From Actimicrobium sp035984655 (lineage in GTDB: Bacteria > Pseudomonadota > Gammaproteobacteria > Burkholderiales > Burkholderiaceae_D): a stretch of 64,000 bases of DNA. Location: NCBI RefSeq assembly GCF_035984655.1, contig NZ_JAXCHT010000014.1, positions 1 to 64,000 of the forward strand. The letters run 5' to 3'. Both the position numbers and the translations under genes were made by a program. Of this stretch, positions 1 through 7,856 are shown in pieces; position 1 is the first letter of the stretch; the number at the start of each line of letters is the position of its first letter. The notes below the pieces were generated by a model. The model was given only the letters and a program-made list of their open reading frames with translations. It did no database searches and had not been told where the DNA came from.

Positions 1-150
1 ATACGCTGGCGGCGCCACGTCCTCCGCTTCGCGAAGCCATCGCCGTATTGTGTTGCGCGACAAGCCCGTGCGCTTGGTAATTTCATGCAACGACAGTTTG
101 TCGCGCAAATGCATCCGCCGTATTCTTCCTAACATTTCCATGGTGATCAC
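1..150 (-). CDS. istA: IS21-family transposase IstA, N-terminal fragment (runs off window)
   Basis: About 50 codons are visible from a GTG at 150 (an in-frame ATG lies at 141). The GTG has an AGGAG ribosome binding site about 8 bases upstream. The peptide contains a helix-turn-helix of the type KLSLHEITKRTGLSRNTIRR, which in IS21 transposases binds the terminal repeats. The DDE catalytic domain would lie beyond base 1. The gene is cut by the window edge; nothing here shows that it is broken. Confidence 0.75.
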   Translation of the reverse strand, partial: MITMEMLGRIRRMHLRDKLSLHEITKRTGLSRNTIRRWLREAEDVAPPAY

Positions 151-160
151 CTTTTTATCT

Positions 161-181
161 CCTGCCTAAAAATTAGGCAGG
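161..181 (-). promoter_or_regulatory. Hairpin over the istA ribosome binding site
   Basis: A perfect 9-bp inverted repeat (161-169 and 173-181) with a three-base loop places the istA AGGAG next to or inside the stem. Such a hairpin could limit translation from readthrough transcripts. The structure is seen; the role is inferred. Confidence 0.45.
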
Positions 182-195
182 ACAAGTAGAACACC

Positions 196-249
196 TGGGT
201 CAGTTTTGAATCAGCAGAACCCCTTCAAGTGGGTCACTTTTCGGTCAGC
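196..249. repeat. Two imperfect 20-bp terminal direct repeats of the IS21 element
   Basis: Copies at 196-215 and 230-249 share TGGGTCA, TTTT and TCAGC in register. Multiple terminal repeats of about this length are the known transposase binding sites of IS21-family elements. The outer copy marks the junction with trbL. Confidence 0.6.
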
Positions 250-553
250 GGCAACAGCCAAGAGCGGCGCCGGTGCTGTCGGCCAGCGCGTCGCAGCCGG
301 TGCGAAAGCGGTCAAGGACCGCGTAGCGAATTTCGTCGCGGAGGCTGCTGCGCCTGCGGCGGCAGCCGGCGCACCCGAATCAGCCGAATCGACTGACGCC
401 AAGCCCCCTGCGGGCGAGCCCGCTTGGGCCAAACAAATGCGGCGCAAACAGCAGGCAAGCAGTGCGGTCTCGACGGCGGCGCACACGTTGCGCTCGGGCG
501 ACCACGGTGGCAGCGGCGCCAGCCCGAGCCTGCGCGACGAATCCAGCACTTGA
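250..553 (+). pseudogene. trbL: trbL, C-terminal fragment cut by an IS
   Basis: The frame encodes about 100 residues of the TrbL tail: an Ala-rich linker followed by the conserved PAWAKQMRRKQQ and AAHTLRSGDHGG segments. TrbL is the polytopic inner-membrane component of P-type conjugative type IV secretion, equivalent to VirB6. All membrane segments are missing because the IS end replaces the 5' part, so the fragment cannot work. It is followed 25 bases later by trbF, as expected in the trb operon. An apparent start at 206 lies inside the IS and is not a real start. Confidence 0.85.
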
Positions 554-578
554 CGCCAACCCTTGAGGAGATAAATTC

Positions 579-1286
579 ATGCTATTCAAACGACCCCAGG
601 TGCGCTACTCGGAAACGCCCGAGCCTGTCACTCCCTACCAGGCTGCTGCGCAGGTCTGGGACCAGCGTATCGGCAGCGCCCGCGTGCAGGCGAAGAACTG
701 GCGACTGATGGCCTTCGGCTGTCTGTCGCTGGCATTGCTGATGGCGGGCGGTCTGGTGTGGCGCTCAGCGCAATCCATCGTCACGCCGTATGTGGTGGAG
801 GTGGCCGCCGGTGGCCAGGTGCGCGCGGTCGGCGAAGCGGCCACGCCGTACAAGCCGAACGACGCGCAGATTGCCTACCACCTGGCGCGCTTCGTCACCG
901 ACGTGCGTTCGCTGTCGATCGATCCGATCGTTGTCCGCCAAAACTGGCTCGAAGCCTACGACTACACGACGGACAAGGGTGCGGCCACGCTGAACGACTA
1001 CGCACGCACCAACGATCCATTCGCGCGCATCGGCCAGACCTCGACGGCGGTGGAGATCACCAGTGTGGTTCGCGCCAGCGAATCCTCGTTCCAGGTGCGC
1101 TGGATCGAGCGCAACTATGCGAACGGTTCGCCCTCGGGCACCGAGCGCTGGACCGCCATGCTGTCCGTGGTGTTGCAGCCGCCACGCACCGAAGAACGGC
1201 TGCGCAAGAACCCGCTGGGAATCTATGTCAACGGCCTGTCCTGGAGCCGTGAACTCGACGCAACTGAAGGAGTGAAGAAACCATGA
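579..1286 (+). CDS. trbF: Conjugal transfer protein TrbF (VirB8-like)
   Basis: This 235-residue inner-membrane protein is a scaffold of the P-type mating-pair formation channel, equivalent to VirB8. It has a short cytoplasmic N-terminus, one membrane helix near residues 45-62 (LMAFGCLSLALLMAGGLVW) and a periplasmic domain. A GAGGAG ribosome binding site lies just upstream of the ATG. The stop overlaps the trbG start by 4 bases (ATGA), showing translational coupling. The gene looks intact, but its partner trbL is broken. Confidence 0.92.
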   Translation: MLFKRPQVRYSETPEPVTPYQAAAQVWDQRIGSARVQAKNWRLMAFGCLSLALLMAGGLVWRSAQSIVTPYVVEVAAGGQVRAVGEAATPYKPNDAQIAYHLARFVTDVRSLSIDPIVVRQNWLEAYDYTTDKGAATLNDYARTNDPFARIGQTSTAVEITSVVRASESSFQVRWIERNYANGSPSGTERWTAMLSVVLQPPRTEERLRKNPLGIYVNGLSWSRELDATEGVKKP

Positions 1287-2305
1287 AAACACAAATCCGC
1301 ATGTACGGTGCTTACGCTTTACCGTTAATCCTGAGCGTCGCCGTGGCAACCATCACCGGCTGCGCCACGCATGGACAGCCGCCACCTGACATCACGTTGG
1401 ATGAATCTGTCGCCGCGCACGCACTGCCTGAGCCACCCAAACCCATCGAGGTAGTCGAGGTGCCAAAACCGCTGCCGCTACCCGAGCAGTTGAAGTCCTT
1501 GCGCAACGCGCCCGAGGACAAACCGGCAACTGAATCACCCGATGAGAAAACGCGCGTGGCGCGCGCCAATGCCGAAGCGCGCGTGGCACCGAGCCGCGAG
1601 GGTTATATCAACGCCATCCAGGTCTGGCCTTATGCGGACGGCGCGCTGTATCAGGTCTACACAAGTCCGGGCCGCGTCACTGTCATCGCCTTGCAGCAGG
1701 GCGAAGAACTGGTGACGGTCTCGGCCGGTGACACCGTGCGCTGGATCGTCGGCGACACGGCCAGCGGCGCGGGCGCCAGCCTGCGTGTGAACATCCTTGT
1801 GAAACCAACGCGCATCGGCTTGAAGACGAACCTGGTCATCACCACCAATCGCCGCACCTACCTGCTTGAACTGTCTTCGACGCCGCAGGCGTGGATGGCG
1901 TCCGCATCATGGGACTACCCGAAAGACCGCCTGCTGGCCTTGCAAAAGCAAGCGCAGCAGGCTCAGACGGCAGCGCCGGTGGACTCGGGCTTATCGCTGG
2001 AGCAGATCAAGTTCCGCTACGCGATTTCCGGCGACAGCCCGCCGTGGAAGCCGCTGCGCGCCTTCGACGACGGCGAGCGGGTCTACATCCAGTTCCCCGC
2101 CGGCATCGCGCAAGGCGAATTGCCGCCGCTGTTCGTGATCGGGGCGCAGGGTGATGGCCAACTCGTGAACTACCGCTTCCGCTCGCCGTACTACGTGGTG
2201 GATCGGCTGTTCGGTGCGGCCGAGTTGCGGCTGGGCGCTGACAAGGCCGCTGTTGTTCGCATCGAGCGTACCGATGGCGTGGGCAGCACGGCAAGGAGGC
2301 ATTGA
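1283..2305 (+). CDS. trbG: Conjugal transfer protein TrbG (VirB9-like)
   Basis: TrbG/VirB9 is the periplasmic, outer-membrane-associated subunit of the type IV secretion core complex. The 340-residue product starts with a signal sequence ending in a lipobox-like ITGC near residue 27, so it may be a lipoprotein. A Pro-rich linker follows, then the VirB9 beta domains with the YxxDGALYQVYTSPG region near residue 120. The start overlaps trbF by 4 bases and the end overlaps trbI by 4 bases. Confidence 0.92.
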   Translation: MKTQIRMYGAYALPLILSVAVATITGCATHGQPPPDITLDESVAAHALPEPPKPIEVVEVPKPLPLPEQLKSLRNAPEDKPATESPDEKTRVARANAEARVAPSREGYINAIQVWPYADGALYQVYTSPGRVTVIALQQGEELVTVSAGDTVRWIVGDTASGAGASLRVNILVKPTRIGLKTNLVITTNRRTYLLELSSTPQAWMASASWDYPKDRLLALQKQAQQAQTAAPVDSGLSLEQIKFRYAISGDSPPWKPLRAFDDGERVYIQFPAGIAQGELPPLFVIGAQGDGQLVNYRFRSPYYVVDRLFGAAELRLGADKAAVVRIERTDGVGSTARRH

Positions 2306-3561
2306 GCATGAGCACGTCCACCACGCCACCACCAACTGGGTCGAATAAGGCCGACCCGGACACCATGGCTCTGCGCGCTTCGCCGCGCCCGGTCACGCGA
2401 CTGAACCGGCGCATGCTGGCCGTCCTTGCGGGAACGCTGGGCGCGGTCGTGTTGGGCGGCACACTGTGGTCGCTGCAATCGCACAAACGCGAGCGCAACG
2501 CGGCCGCCGAGCTGTACAACGTGGATCGTGTCTCGCATGCCGAGAACCTCGACCAGTTGCCCAAGGACTATTCCAAGGTGCCGGTGGCTGCCAAGCCGGT
2601 GCCCGTTTTGGGTGAACCATTGCCGGGCGATTTGGGTCCGGCCATAGTGGCACAGCGTAATGCGGGAGCGCCCGCGCAGACTGGGCGCATTGCACAGCCA
2701 GGTGATGCCGACGAGGCGGCACATTCGGGGGTTTTCTTTCGCAGCGGTGCGGTCAAGGCGGCAGCGTCGCCCAATGCGAGTACGGCCATGCCCGAGCCGG
2801 TATCGGGCAACCAACCATTCAATCCGATGGCGCCTGCGGTCGCATCGGCGCAACCGACCGACCCAACGGCGGTGCAAAACCGGCAGGATCAGAAGCAGGC
2901 ATTTGTCGCTACTGGCGGCGACACCGCAACCCGTAATCCGGCCAGCTTGCAACTGCCAGCCTCTCCCTATCAGGTGATGGCGGGCACCATCATTCCGGCA
3001 GCGCTGGTGACGGGCATCAACTCCGACCTGCCGGGACAGGTCATCGCCAACGTCACCGAGGCGGTCTACGACACGGCGACAGGTCGCTTCCTGCTGATTC
3101 CGCAGGGTTCGCGCCTGATCGGCCGCTACGACAGCCAGGTGTCATTCGGTCAGCGGCGCGTATTACTTGTGTGGACACGGTTGATCCTGCCCGATACCTC
3201 ATCCATTTCGCTCGACCGCCTGCCCGGCATCGACCCGGCGGGTTATGCCGGACTGGAAGATGGCGTCGATTGGCATTGGGATCGCATCCTCGCCGGTGCT
3301 GCGTTGTCCACGCTGCTCGGAGTCGGTGCCGAATTGGCAGCACCAGATCGCACCGGCAGCGATAGCAAGATCATCATCGCCACGCGCCAGAGCGGGCAGG
3401 ACACAGTGAACCAGGTCGGTCAGGAGATCACCAAACGCAATGTGAGCATCCAGCCGACGCTTACTATCCGGCCTGGCTTTCCGATGCGGGTCATGGTGAA
3501 CAAGGATCTGATCCTACGGCCGTACCAGCCGCTGTTCTTTCAGAGGGGATCGTCGCAATGA
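2302..3561 (+). CDS. trbI: Conjugal transfer protein TrbI (VirB10-like)
   Basis: TrbI/VirB10 spans the envelope and links the inner-membrane motor to the outer-membrane pore. The 419-residue product has an N-terminal cytoplasmic segment, one membrane helix near residues 38-56 and a Pro/Ala-rich periplasmic linker. The C-terminal VirB10 domain starts at about 230 with the conserved ASPYQVMAGTIIPAALVTGI and a later IPQGSRLIGRYDS block. It is coupled to trbG and to the DUF2274 gene by ATGA overlaps and looks intact. Confidence 0.93.
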   Translation: MSMSTSTTPPPTGSNKADPDTMALRASPRPVTRLNRRMLAVLAGTLGAVVLGGTLWSLQSHKRERNAAAELYNVDRVSHAENLDQLPKDYSKVPVAAKPVPVLGEPLPGDLGPAIVAQRNAGAPAQTGRIAQPGDADEAAHSGVFFRSGAVKAAASPNASTAMPEPVSGNQPFNPMAPAVASAQPTDPTAVQNRQDQKQAFVATGGDTATRNPASLQLPASPYQVMAGTIIPAALVTGINSDLPGQVIANVTEAVYDTATGRFLLIPQGSRLIGRYDSQVSFGQRRVLLVWTRLILPDTSSISLDRLPGIDPAGYAGLEDGVDWHWDRILAGAALSTLLGVGAELAAPDRTGSDSKIIIATRQSGQDTVNQVGQEITKRNVSIQPTLTIRPGFPMRVMVNKDLILRPYQPLFFQRGSSQ

Positions 3562-3785
3562 GTACGACCACCACCAAGCTGCGGCTGGGGCCGCTGCCGA
3601 CCAAGTCTGAGACAGTCAAAATCACCATTGCGCTCACTACCGCGTTGAAGACCGACTTGGAACGCTACGCCGCGCAACATGCTCAGACCTACGGCGAGCC
3701 GATTGATGCCACGACGCTGATCCCGCACATGCTCGAAGCGTTCATGGCGCGGGACCGCGGCTTCAAGAAGATCACGGCGAAGTGA
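3558..3785 (+). CDS. DUF2274 protein, last gene of the trb operon
   Basis: This 75-residue acidic/basic soluble protein has no signal or membrane segment. Genes of the DUF2274 family typically sit directly after trbI in ICEs, and this one overlaps trbI by 4 bases. The role is unknown; small size and position suggest a regulator or accessory factor of transfer. A near-identical but broken second copy lies at 18543-18760, so this gene is one arm of a direct repeat flanking the cargo. The left cargo junction lies just after its stop. Confidence 0.88.
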   Translation: MSTTTTKLRLGPLPTKSETVKITIALTTALKTDLERYAAQHAQTYGEPIDATTLIPHMLEAFMARDRGFKKITAK

Positions 3786-3788
3786 TGC
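3576..3788. repeat. Direct repeat, left copy (DUF2274 gene body)
   Basis: These 213 bases match 18543-18760 almost base for base in the same orientation, with a handful of substitutions and one 5-base insertion in the right copy. The match begins at AAGCTGCGGCTGGGG and ends at GCGAAGTGATGC. The pair brackets all cargo genes. Confidence 0.9.
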
Positions 3789-3789
3789 G

Positions 3790-4142
3790 GCGACGCCGGC
3801 CAGGTTCACGAACCAGGCACTGCGAGGCGCCACCCACATCGGCGAACCGATATCGAAATCGCTCAGCAGGTGGCGCACGCCGCCGAACACGTGGTGGGCG
3901 GGCGCCCAGACCGCGATGACCACCGCGGCCTTGAAGGCGAAATTCCCGAACAACGCCGTCACCTGAGCGAAGCCGGCTTCGTCGCGCAGCGAAAGGCCGA
4001 GCAGATAGACGGCTGCCGGAACGTTTGCCGCAAGAACGACGCCGCTGATCCGATGTCAGATCGAGGTCAGCGCACCGACCGGCATTTGAATCCTCATCAG
4101 GTCGAGAAAAACGGGGCGAGGCGATCGAACCGGCGTGTCCAC
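3790..4142 (-). pseudogene. sdhC: sdhC relic (succinate dehydrogenase cytochrome b subunit)
   Basis: Read from a GTG at 4142, the frame gives the SdhC hallmarks RPVFLDLMRIQMPVGALTSI, an HRISG box, and HHVFGGVRHLLSDFDIG with the haem-ligand histidines. A TGA at 4056-4058 replaces the residue before HRISG, where the intact copy at 16040-16408 has Thr. The last 15 or so residues are lost at the junction with the DUF2274 gene, so sdhD and sdhB of this copy are gone. The gene is clearly dead. It differs enough from the intact sdhC to come from another source. Confidence 0.85.
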
Positions 4143-4219
4143 TCCGACGCCCGCGCCCGGATGCTCTCGGCCCGAGTGGCTGCCCGGAGCGTCGGAATAC
4201 CTCTGATCGGAGGGCGGCG

Positions 4220-5248
4220 TCATCTGTACTTCCGCAGATAGTCGAGGTCGAGCGCATCGTGGACCTTCTCCATCGTTTGCCTGGCGATCGCGCGCGAGCG
4301 CTCTGCGCCGTGCTCAAGCGCTTCGCGCACCCGCGCCATGTTGCCTGCGAACTGCGCTCGCCGTCGCCGCATCGGCTCGAGCAACTCGTTTAGCACGCGT
4401 GTCAGCCGATCCTTCAACTCGGCGTTGCTCACGCCGTGACGTGCATAGCGCTCCTTCAGGTCGCTCACCTCGGCAACGTCGTTGTCCAAGGCATCGAAAT
4501 AGTCGAAGACCGGATTCGGCTCGACTTCGCCCGGCTCCCTGGCACCGCGCGGCGGGCCGGCGTACATGGCACGCACCTTCTTCGCCACAACGTCGGCGCC
4601 GTCCCTCAGGTCGATCGTGTTGCCGCGCGACTTGCTCATCTTCGCGTTGCCGTCGGTGCCCAAGAGACGCGGCACCCGGCCGACGAGCGCTTCGGGCTCC
4701 GGGAAGATCGGCTTGAAATCGCGGTTGAAGCGGCGCGCCGTTTCCCGAGCCAGCTCGACGTGCGGCAACTGGTCTGCGCCGACCGGCACGAGATGCGCAC
4801 GTGACAGGAGGATGTTCGCGACCTGCATCACGGGATAAATGTAGAAAGCGACCGGAACCGATTTCTCTTTCGTAGTCGCGTCTTCGGGAGCCACGATCGC
4901 CTTCATCTCGGTCCTCAGTGTTGGGTTGCGTTCGAGCATACCGACGGGAAGGAACCACGCCAGCCACGTTGTCAATTCCGCGTGCTCAGGCACGCCGCTT
5001 TCGATGACGAAGCTGGCAGGTTAGGGATCGAGCCCAGCCGCCAGCCAGTCGACCGCTATTTCCCAGACAGCGTTACGCACGCGCGGGAGATCTCCCGCAT
5101 GGTCCGAGACTTAGTAGTCAGCGATCAGGAAGTAGCAGTCGTAGGTGTCCTGCAACTCGAGCCAGTTTTCGAGAGCGCCCGCGTAATGGCCGAGGTGCAA
5201 CGGCGCCGTCGGTCTGATCTCCGTCAGAATGCGCTTCTTGTCAGGCAT
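4220..5248 (-). pseudogene. trpS: Accessory tryptophanyl-tRNA synthetase with two in-frame stops
   Basis: From the ATG at 5248 one frame covers a full-length TrpRS (342 sense codons). It has the class I HLGH box (RPTAPLHLGHYAG) near residue 17, conserved LDWLAAGLDP-like and ERNPTLRTEMKAI segments, and KMSKS in NAKMSKSRGN. Two TAA codons interrupt it, at 5111-5113 (after FLIADY) and 5021-5023 (after AAGLDP), without any frameshift. The start overlaps the end of the DUF2945 gene by 8 bases. The part from 4993 could only be made as a fragment lacking the ATP-binding HIGH box. I call it a recent pseudogene of an extra TrpRS; the housekeeping trpS must be elsewhere. Confidence 0.82.
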
Positions 5249-5456
5249 GCGTCTTCTTCAGCGCGCCGCCTTTGTGAATCGCGACGTGATCGGTCTTGTC
5301 GCTCTTGATTTCATACTGCGGATCATCGACTGTCGCGTGATGGGTATAGCCCTTGTAATCGCTGTCTCTTGTATGAACCTTGATGATCTTGCCGCTGACA
5401 TGGCCGGCCTCCGAGTTCCAGGTGACGTGATCTCCAACCTTGAATTTTGCAGTCAT
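5241..5456 (-). CDS. DUF2945 (HVA1 TUDOR-like) small protein
   Basis: This 71-residue protein carries the family signature KFKVGDHVTWNSEAGHVSGKI followed by a KGYTHHA-type segment and DDPQYEIKSDKT. The fold is a predicted SH3/TUDOR-like barrel; its molecular role is not known. I chose the ATG at 5456, with AGGA about 9 bases upstream, over the ATG at 5474. It lies between the Rieske/FAD reductase gene and trpS and is probably co-transcribed with them. A close homologue with the same opening residues is at 17065-17280. Confidence 0.85.
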   Translation of the reverse strand: MTAKFKVGDHVTWNSEAGHVSGKIIKVHTRDSDYKGYTHHATVDDPQYEIKSDKTDHVAIHKGGALKKTHA

Positions 5457-5470
5457 GATGGGTGTCCTGG

Positions 5471-7015
5471 TCATTCTTCGGCGGTCATCGTCCGCTCGAG
5501 CTCGACTTCTTCCCGCAATCCCTCGAGATCGCGATTGACGATGGCCACGGCGAGCTTCTTGCCACCGTGGCGATACGTGACCTTGCAGTTTCGCGTTCCA
5601 AGGTCGAGTTGCCCGTCGATTTCGGCCTGGTCCCAGCGCTCGGCATGACCCACATACGCGAGGCCGAAATCGTATTGCTCGGTCCAGAAAAATGGCACAG
5701 CGTCGAACCGCTCGCGCCGACCGAGCATGTTGCGCGCGGCGGTCTGCCCCTGGCGTTCGGCCAGCACCCAGTGTTCGACGCGGATACGCTCCCCCGTGAG
5801 TCGGTCCGGCCAGCGAGCAATGTCGCCGGCCGCGAAGATGCCGGGGACGCTCGTCTCGAGGTATTCGTCGACCGTGACGCCACGATCGACGGCGAGCCCC
5901 GCCTGTTCGGCCAATTCGACAAGCGGTCGTACACCGATCCCGATGACGACAAGATCGGCTTGGAGAGTTTCTCCATTCTTCAATCGGACGCTTTGCGCGT
6001 CGATCGAAACGGCTGTGGTGCCGAGATGAAACGTCACGCCGTGTTGCTCGTGGAGCTTGCGAATGAAATTCCCGACATCCGCGCCGAGGATTTTCTCCAT
6101 GGGAACAGCGTCCGGCGCGACCACGTGCACGTCGACATTGCGTGCGCGCAGCGATGCCGCCACTTCGAGGCCGATGAAGCTTGCCCCGATCACCACCGCT
6201 CGATGTGAAGTCAAAGCCTTGGCGACGAGCGCGCGGCTGTCGGCGAGCGTGCGCAAGTAGTGGACATGGCCCAGAGTGGCACCCGGTACGTCGAGCTTTA
6301 TCGGCTCGGCACCGGTGGCGAGCAGCAGCGCGTCATAGCCGTGGCGGCTGCCGTCCGCGAGCTGCACATGTCGGCTCTTCGCGTCGAGGCTGGCAACGGG
6401 CGCGTTCAGTTTCAAGTCGATGTCGTGGTCGATGTAAAACGCCCGAGATCGCAGCGAATTCGACTCTGCGGGCGCCGTGCCCGCCAGGAATCCTTTCGAA
6501 AGGTTGGGCCGATCACAGGGGACCGACGCATCGGCGCTCAGCATGGTGATGCGGCCGCCATAGCCTTCGCGACGCAGCGTCTCGGCCGCCTCGTTGCCTG
6601 CGGCGCCGGCGCCGAGGATGATCACCGCGTGCGGCTTGTCTTCCTTCAGCGGAATTCGTTGGGGTTCTGCACGGGCGAGCTTCTCGCCGACATAGACGCT
6701 GCCGTCTCTCTGCTCGACGTTCCAGCAAGAGACCGGGTCGAGCGCTGGGGGGCGCAGTGTCGCGCCGGTGCGCAGGCTGAAACAGGCATGATGCCAAGGG
6801 CACCGAACCGTGTCGCCGACGAGCAGCCCGTCGGCGAGCGGGGCGCCGTAATGCGTGCAAATGGCGCCGATGGCAAACAGCTCGTCTCCGCGCCGCGCGA
6901 GCAACACAGGTTCATTGTGCGCATGGCCCAAGAGCATCGCGCCGTCTGCGATTCGCGAAAGCGAAACGCCTTTGACGAGGTCAGGTCCGCTAGGTTCGTT
7001 CTTTGTATCGCTCAT
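5471..7015 (-). CDS. Rieske [2Fe-2S]/FAD pyridine nucleotide-disulfide oxidoreductase (AIF-like)
   Basis: The product is about 514 residues. An N-terminal Rieske domain has the ligand pair CTHYGAPLADG and CPWHHACF near residues 50-75. It is fused to a two-dinucleotide-binding flavoprotein: FAD fold at VIILGAGAAGNEAAETLRREG, NAD fold at AVVIGASFIGLEVAASL, and the late FAD motif GIFAAGDIA. This is the architecture of AIF-like ferredoxin reductases, which pass electrons from NAD(P)H to an iron-sulfur or oxygenase partner. No oxygenase lies nearby, so the partner is unknown; the ferredoxin at 14597 is one possibility. The ATG at 7015 fits the family better than the one at 7066. Confidence 0.88.
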   Translation of the reverse strand: MSDTKNEPSGPDLVKGVSLSRIADGAMLLGHAHNEPVLLARRGDELFAIGAICTHYGAPLADGLLVGDTVRCPWHHACFSLRTGATLRPPALDPVSCWNVEQRDGSVYVGEKLARAEPQRIPLKEDKPHAVIILGAGAAGNEAAETLRREGYGGRITMLSADASVPCDRPNLSKGFLAGTAPAESNSLRSRAFYIDHDIDLKLNAPVASLDAKSRHVQLADGSRHGYDALLLATGAEPIKLDVPGATLGHVHYLRTLADSRALVAKALTSHRAVVIGASFIGLEVAASLRARNVDVHVVAPDAVPMEKILGADVGNFIRKLHEQHGVTFHLGTTAVSIDAQSVRLKNGETLQADLVVIGIGVRPLVELAEQAGLAVDRGVTVDEYLETSVPGIFAAGDIARWPDRLTGERIRVEHWVLAERQGQTAARNMLGRRERFDAVPFFWTEQYDFGLAYVGHAERWDQAEIDGQLDLGTRNCKVTYRHGGKKLAVAIVNRDLEGLREEVELERTMTAEE

Positions 7016-7062
7016 ATGATTTTCCCGAGGCGAAAGATGAGTGGAGTACGCGCAGGTGCCAC

Positions 7063-7275
7063 TCATGCGCGCGTGAGCGCCTTGCCTGAGTGGTGCACGA
7101 TGGCGGGTTCGCCCGGGTGGTGGTCAGTCTCGCGCACGCTGTACATCGTGTTGTCTGGGTTGGTGCCCATCTTGGACACGCCAGTAACCGTGCCATGGCC
7201 GATGGCGCTGCGGTAGTGCCATGACACTTTTGTGCCAACGGGGATCGTGTCGAACGCTTCATTCTTAGTAGCCAT
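7063..7275 (-). CDS. DUF2945 (HVA1 TUDOR-like) small protein, second type
   Basis: About 70 residues with VGTKVSWHYRSAIGHGTVTG and a C-terminal GEPAIVHHSGKAL segment, matching the HVA1/TUDOR family but of a different subtype from the copies at 5241 and 17065. The ATG at 7275 is preferred because GGAG lies about 8 bases upstream; the ATG at 7281 is too close to it. It lies 47 bases upstream of the reductase gene in the same direction, so an operon is likely. Function unknown. Confidence 0.8.
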   Translation of the reverse strand: MATKNEAFDTIPVGTKVSWHYRSAIGHGTVTGVSKMGTNPDNTMYSVRETDHHPGEPAIVHHSGKALTRA

Positions 7276-7400
7276 ATTCATCTCTCCTTCGAGGTAGATG
7301 TACTTTCACTTTCCAGCCAATTGCCACCGCATGCACCGTTCGATCACCAAGCGCATCTATTGGTCAAGACGGCAAATGGGGGGTGGATCCGAGGCGTCCG

Positions 7401-7856
7401 CTATTCGTGACCTTCGACGCCTACGCCATAGACATGCACCATCTGGCCACCGAGCCAGCCCGATACGGCGATAAGTGCTACGCCGACAATCGAAAGCAGC
7501 ACGGGAGTGCTCATGCCTGCGTCCATTGGGGTGGGACCGCTGGCGCGCAGCCAGATGTTTATCGCGTAGAGCACGACTGCGGTGAGATTGATTGCCATGT
7601 GGGTCAAGGCGATTTTCTTGACCGGCGGAGCGCCCCCCTTGTAGTAGAGCAGGTCGATAGCTCCAGGTACAGCCGCGCAGAGCGCGCCGATCAAGCCGCC
7701 GACCATGGCAATGAACGCGACGTTGGTCCAGATCTCTGAAGAGGCGCCGGCCAGACGGATCAAATCGCAGGCAAGGGAAAAGATCCAAAGTCCGATTGGA
7801 AAGACAACCAGCATCCCGTGGATGGGATGCTTGTAGATGCTCGCGGGAGTACGCAT
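7401..7856 (-). CDS. DUF2231 membrane protein
   Basis: The 151-residue product has four predicted membrane helices and begins with the family mark KHPIHGMLVVFPIGLW, whose histidines could bind haem or metal. DUF2231 proteins are small inner-membrane proteins often linked to redox or metal genes. It is transcribed toward the DUF2945 and reductase genes, 125 bases away, and may feed or anchor that electron chain. The role is inferred from context only. Confidence 0.8.
   Translation of the reverse strand: MRTPASIYKHPIHGMLVVFPIGLWIFSLACDLIRLAGASSEIWTNVAFIAMVGGLIGALCAAVPGAIDLLYYKGGAPPVKKIALTHMAINLTAVVLYAINIWLRASGPTPMDAGMSTPVLLSIVGVALIAVSGWLGGQMVHVYGVGVEGHE

Larger units (their letters stand above)
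1..249 (-). mobile_element. IS21-family insertion sequence, one end, truncated by the window
   Basis: The minus strand encodes the start of an IstA-type transposase, preceded by two imperfect 20-bp direct repeats typical of IS21 ends. The trbL reading frame resumes right after the outer repeat, so the IS edge is at about 247-249 and the element has cut trbL. The rest of the IS (istA, istB and the far end) lies to the left of the window. Confidence 0.75.

Noticed and set aside
206..249. Start of a 115-codon gene at 206
   Set aside because: These codons lie in the IS end; only the part after 249 matches TrbL.
4056..5113. Programmed stop-codon readthrough or selenocysteine in sdhC and trpS
   Set aside because: Different stop codons are involved, no selenocysteine-type structure is visible, and sdhC is also truncated; point-mutation decay is simpler.
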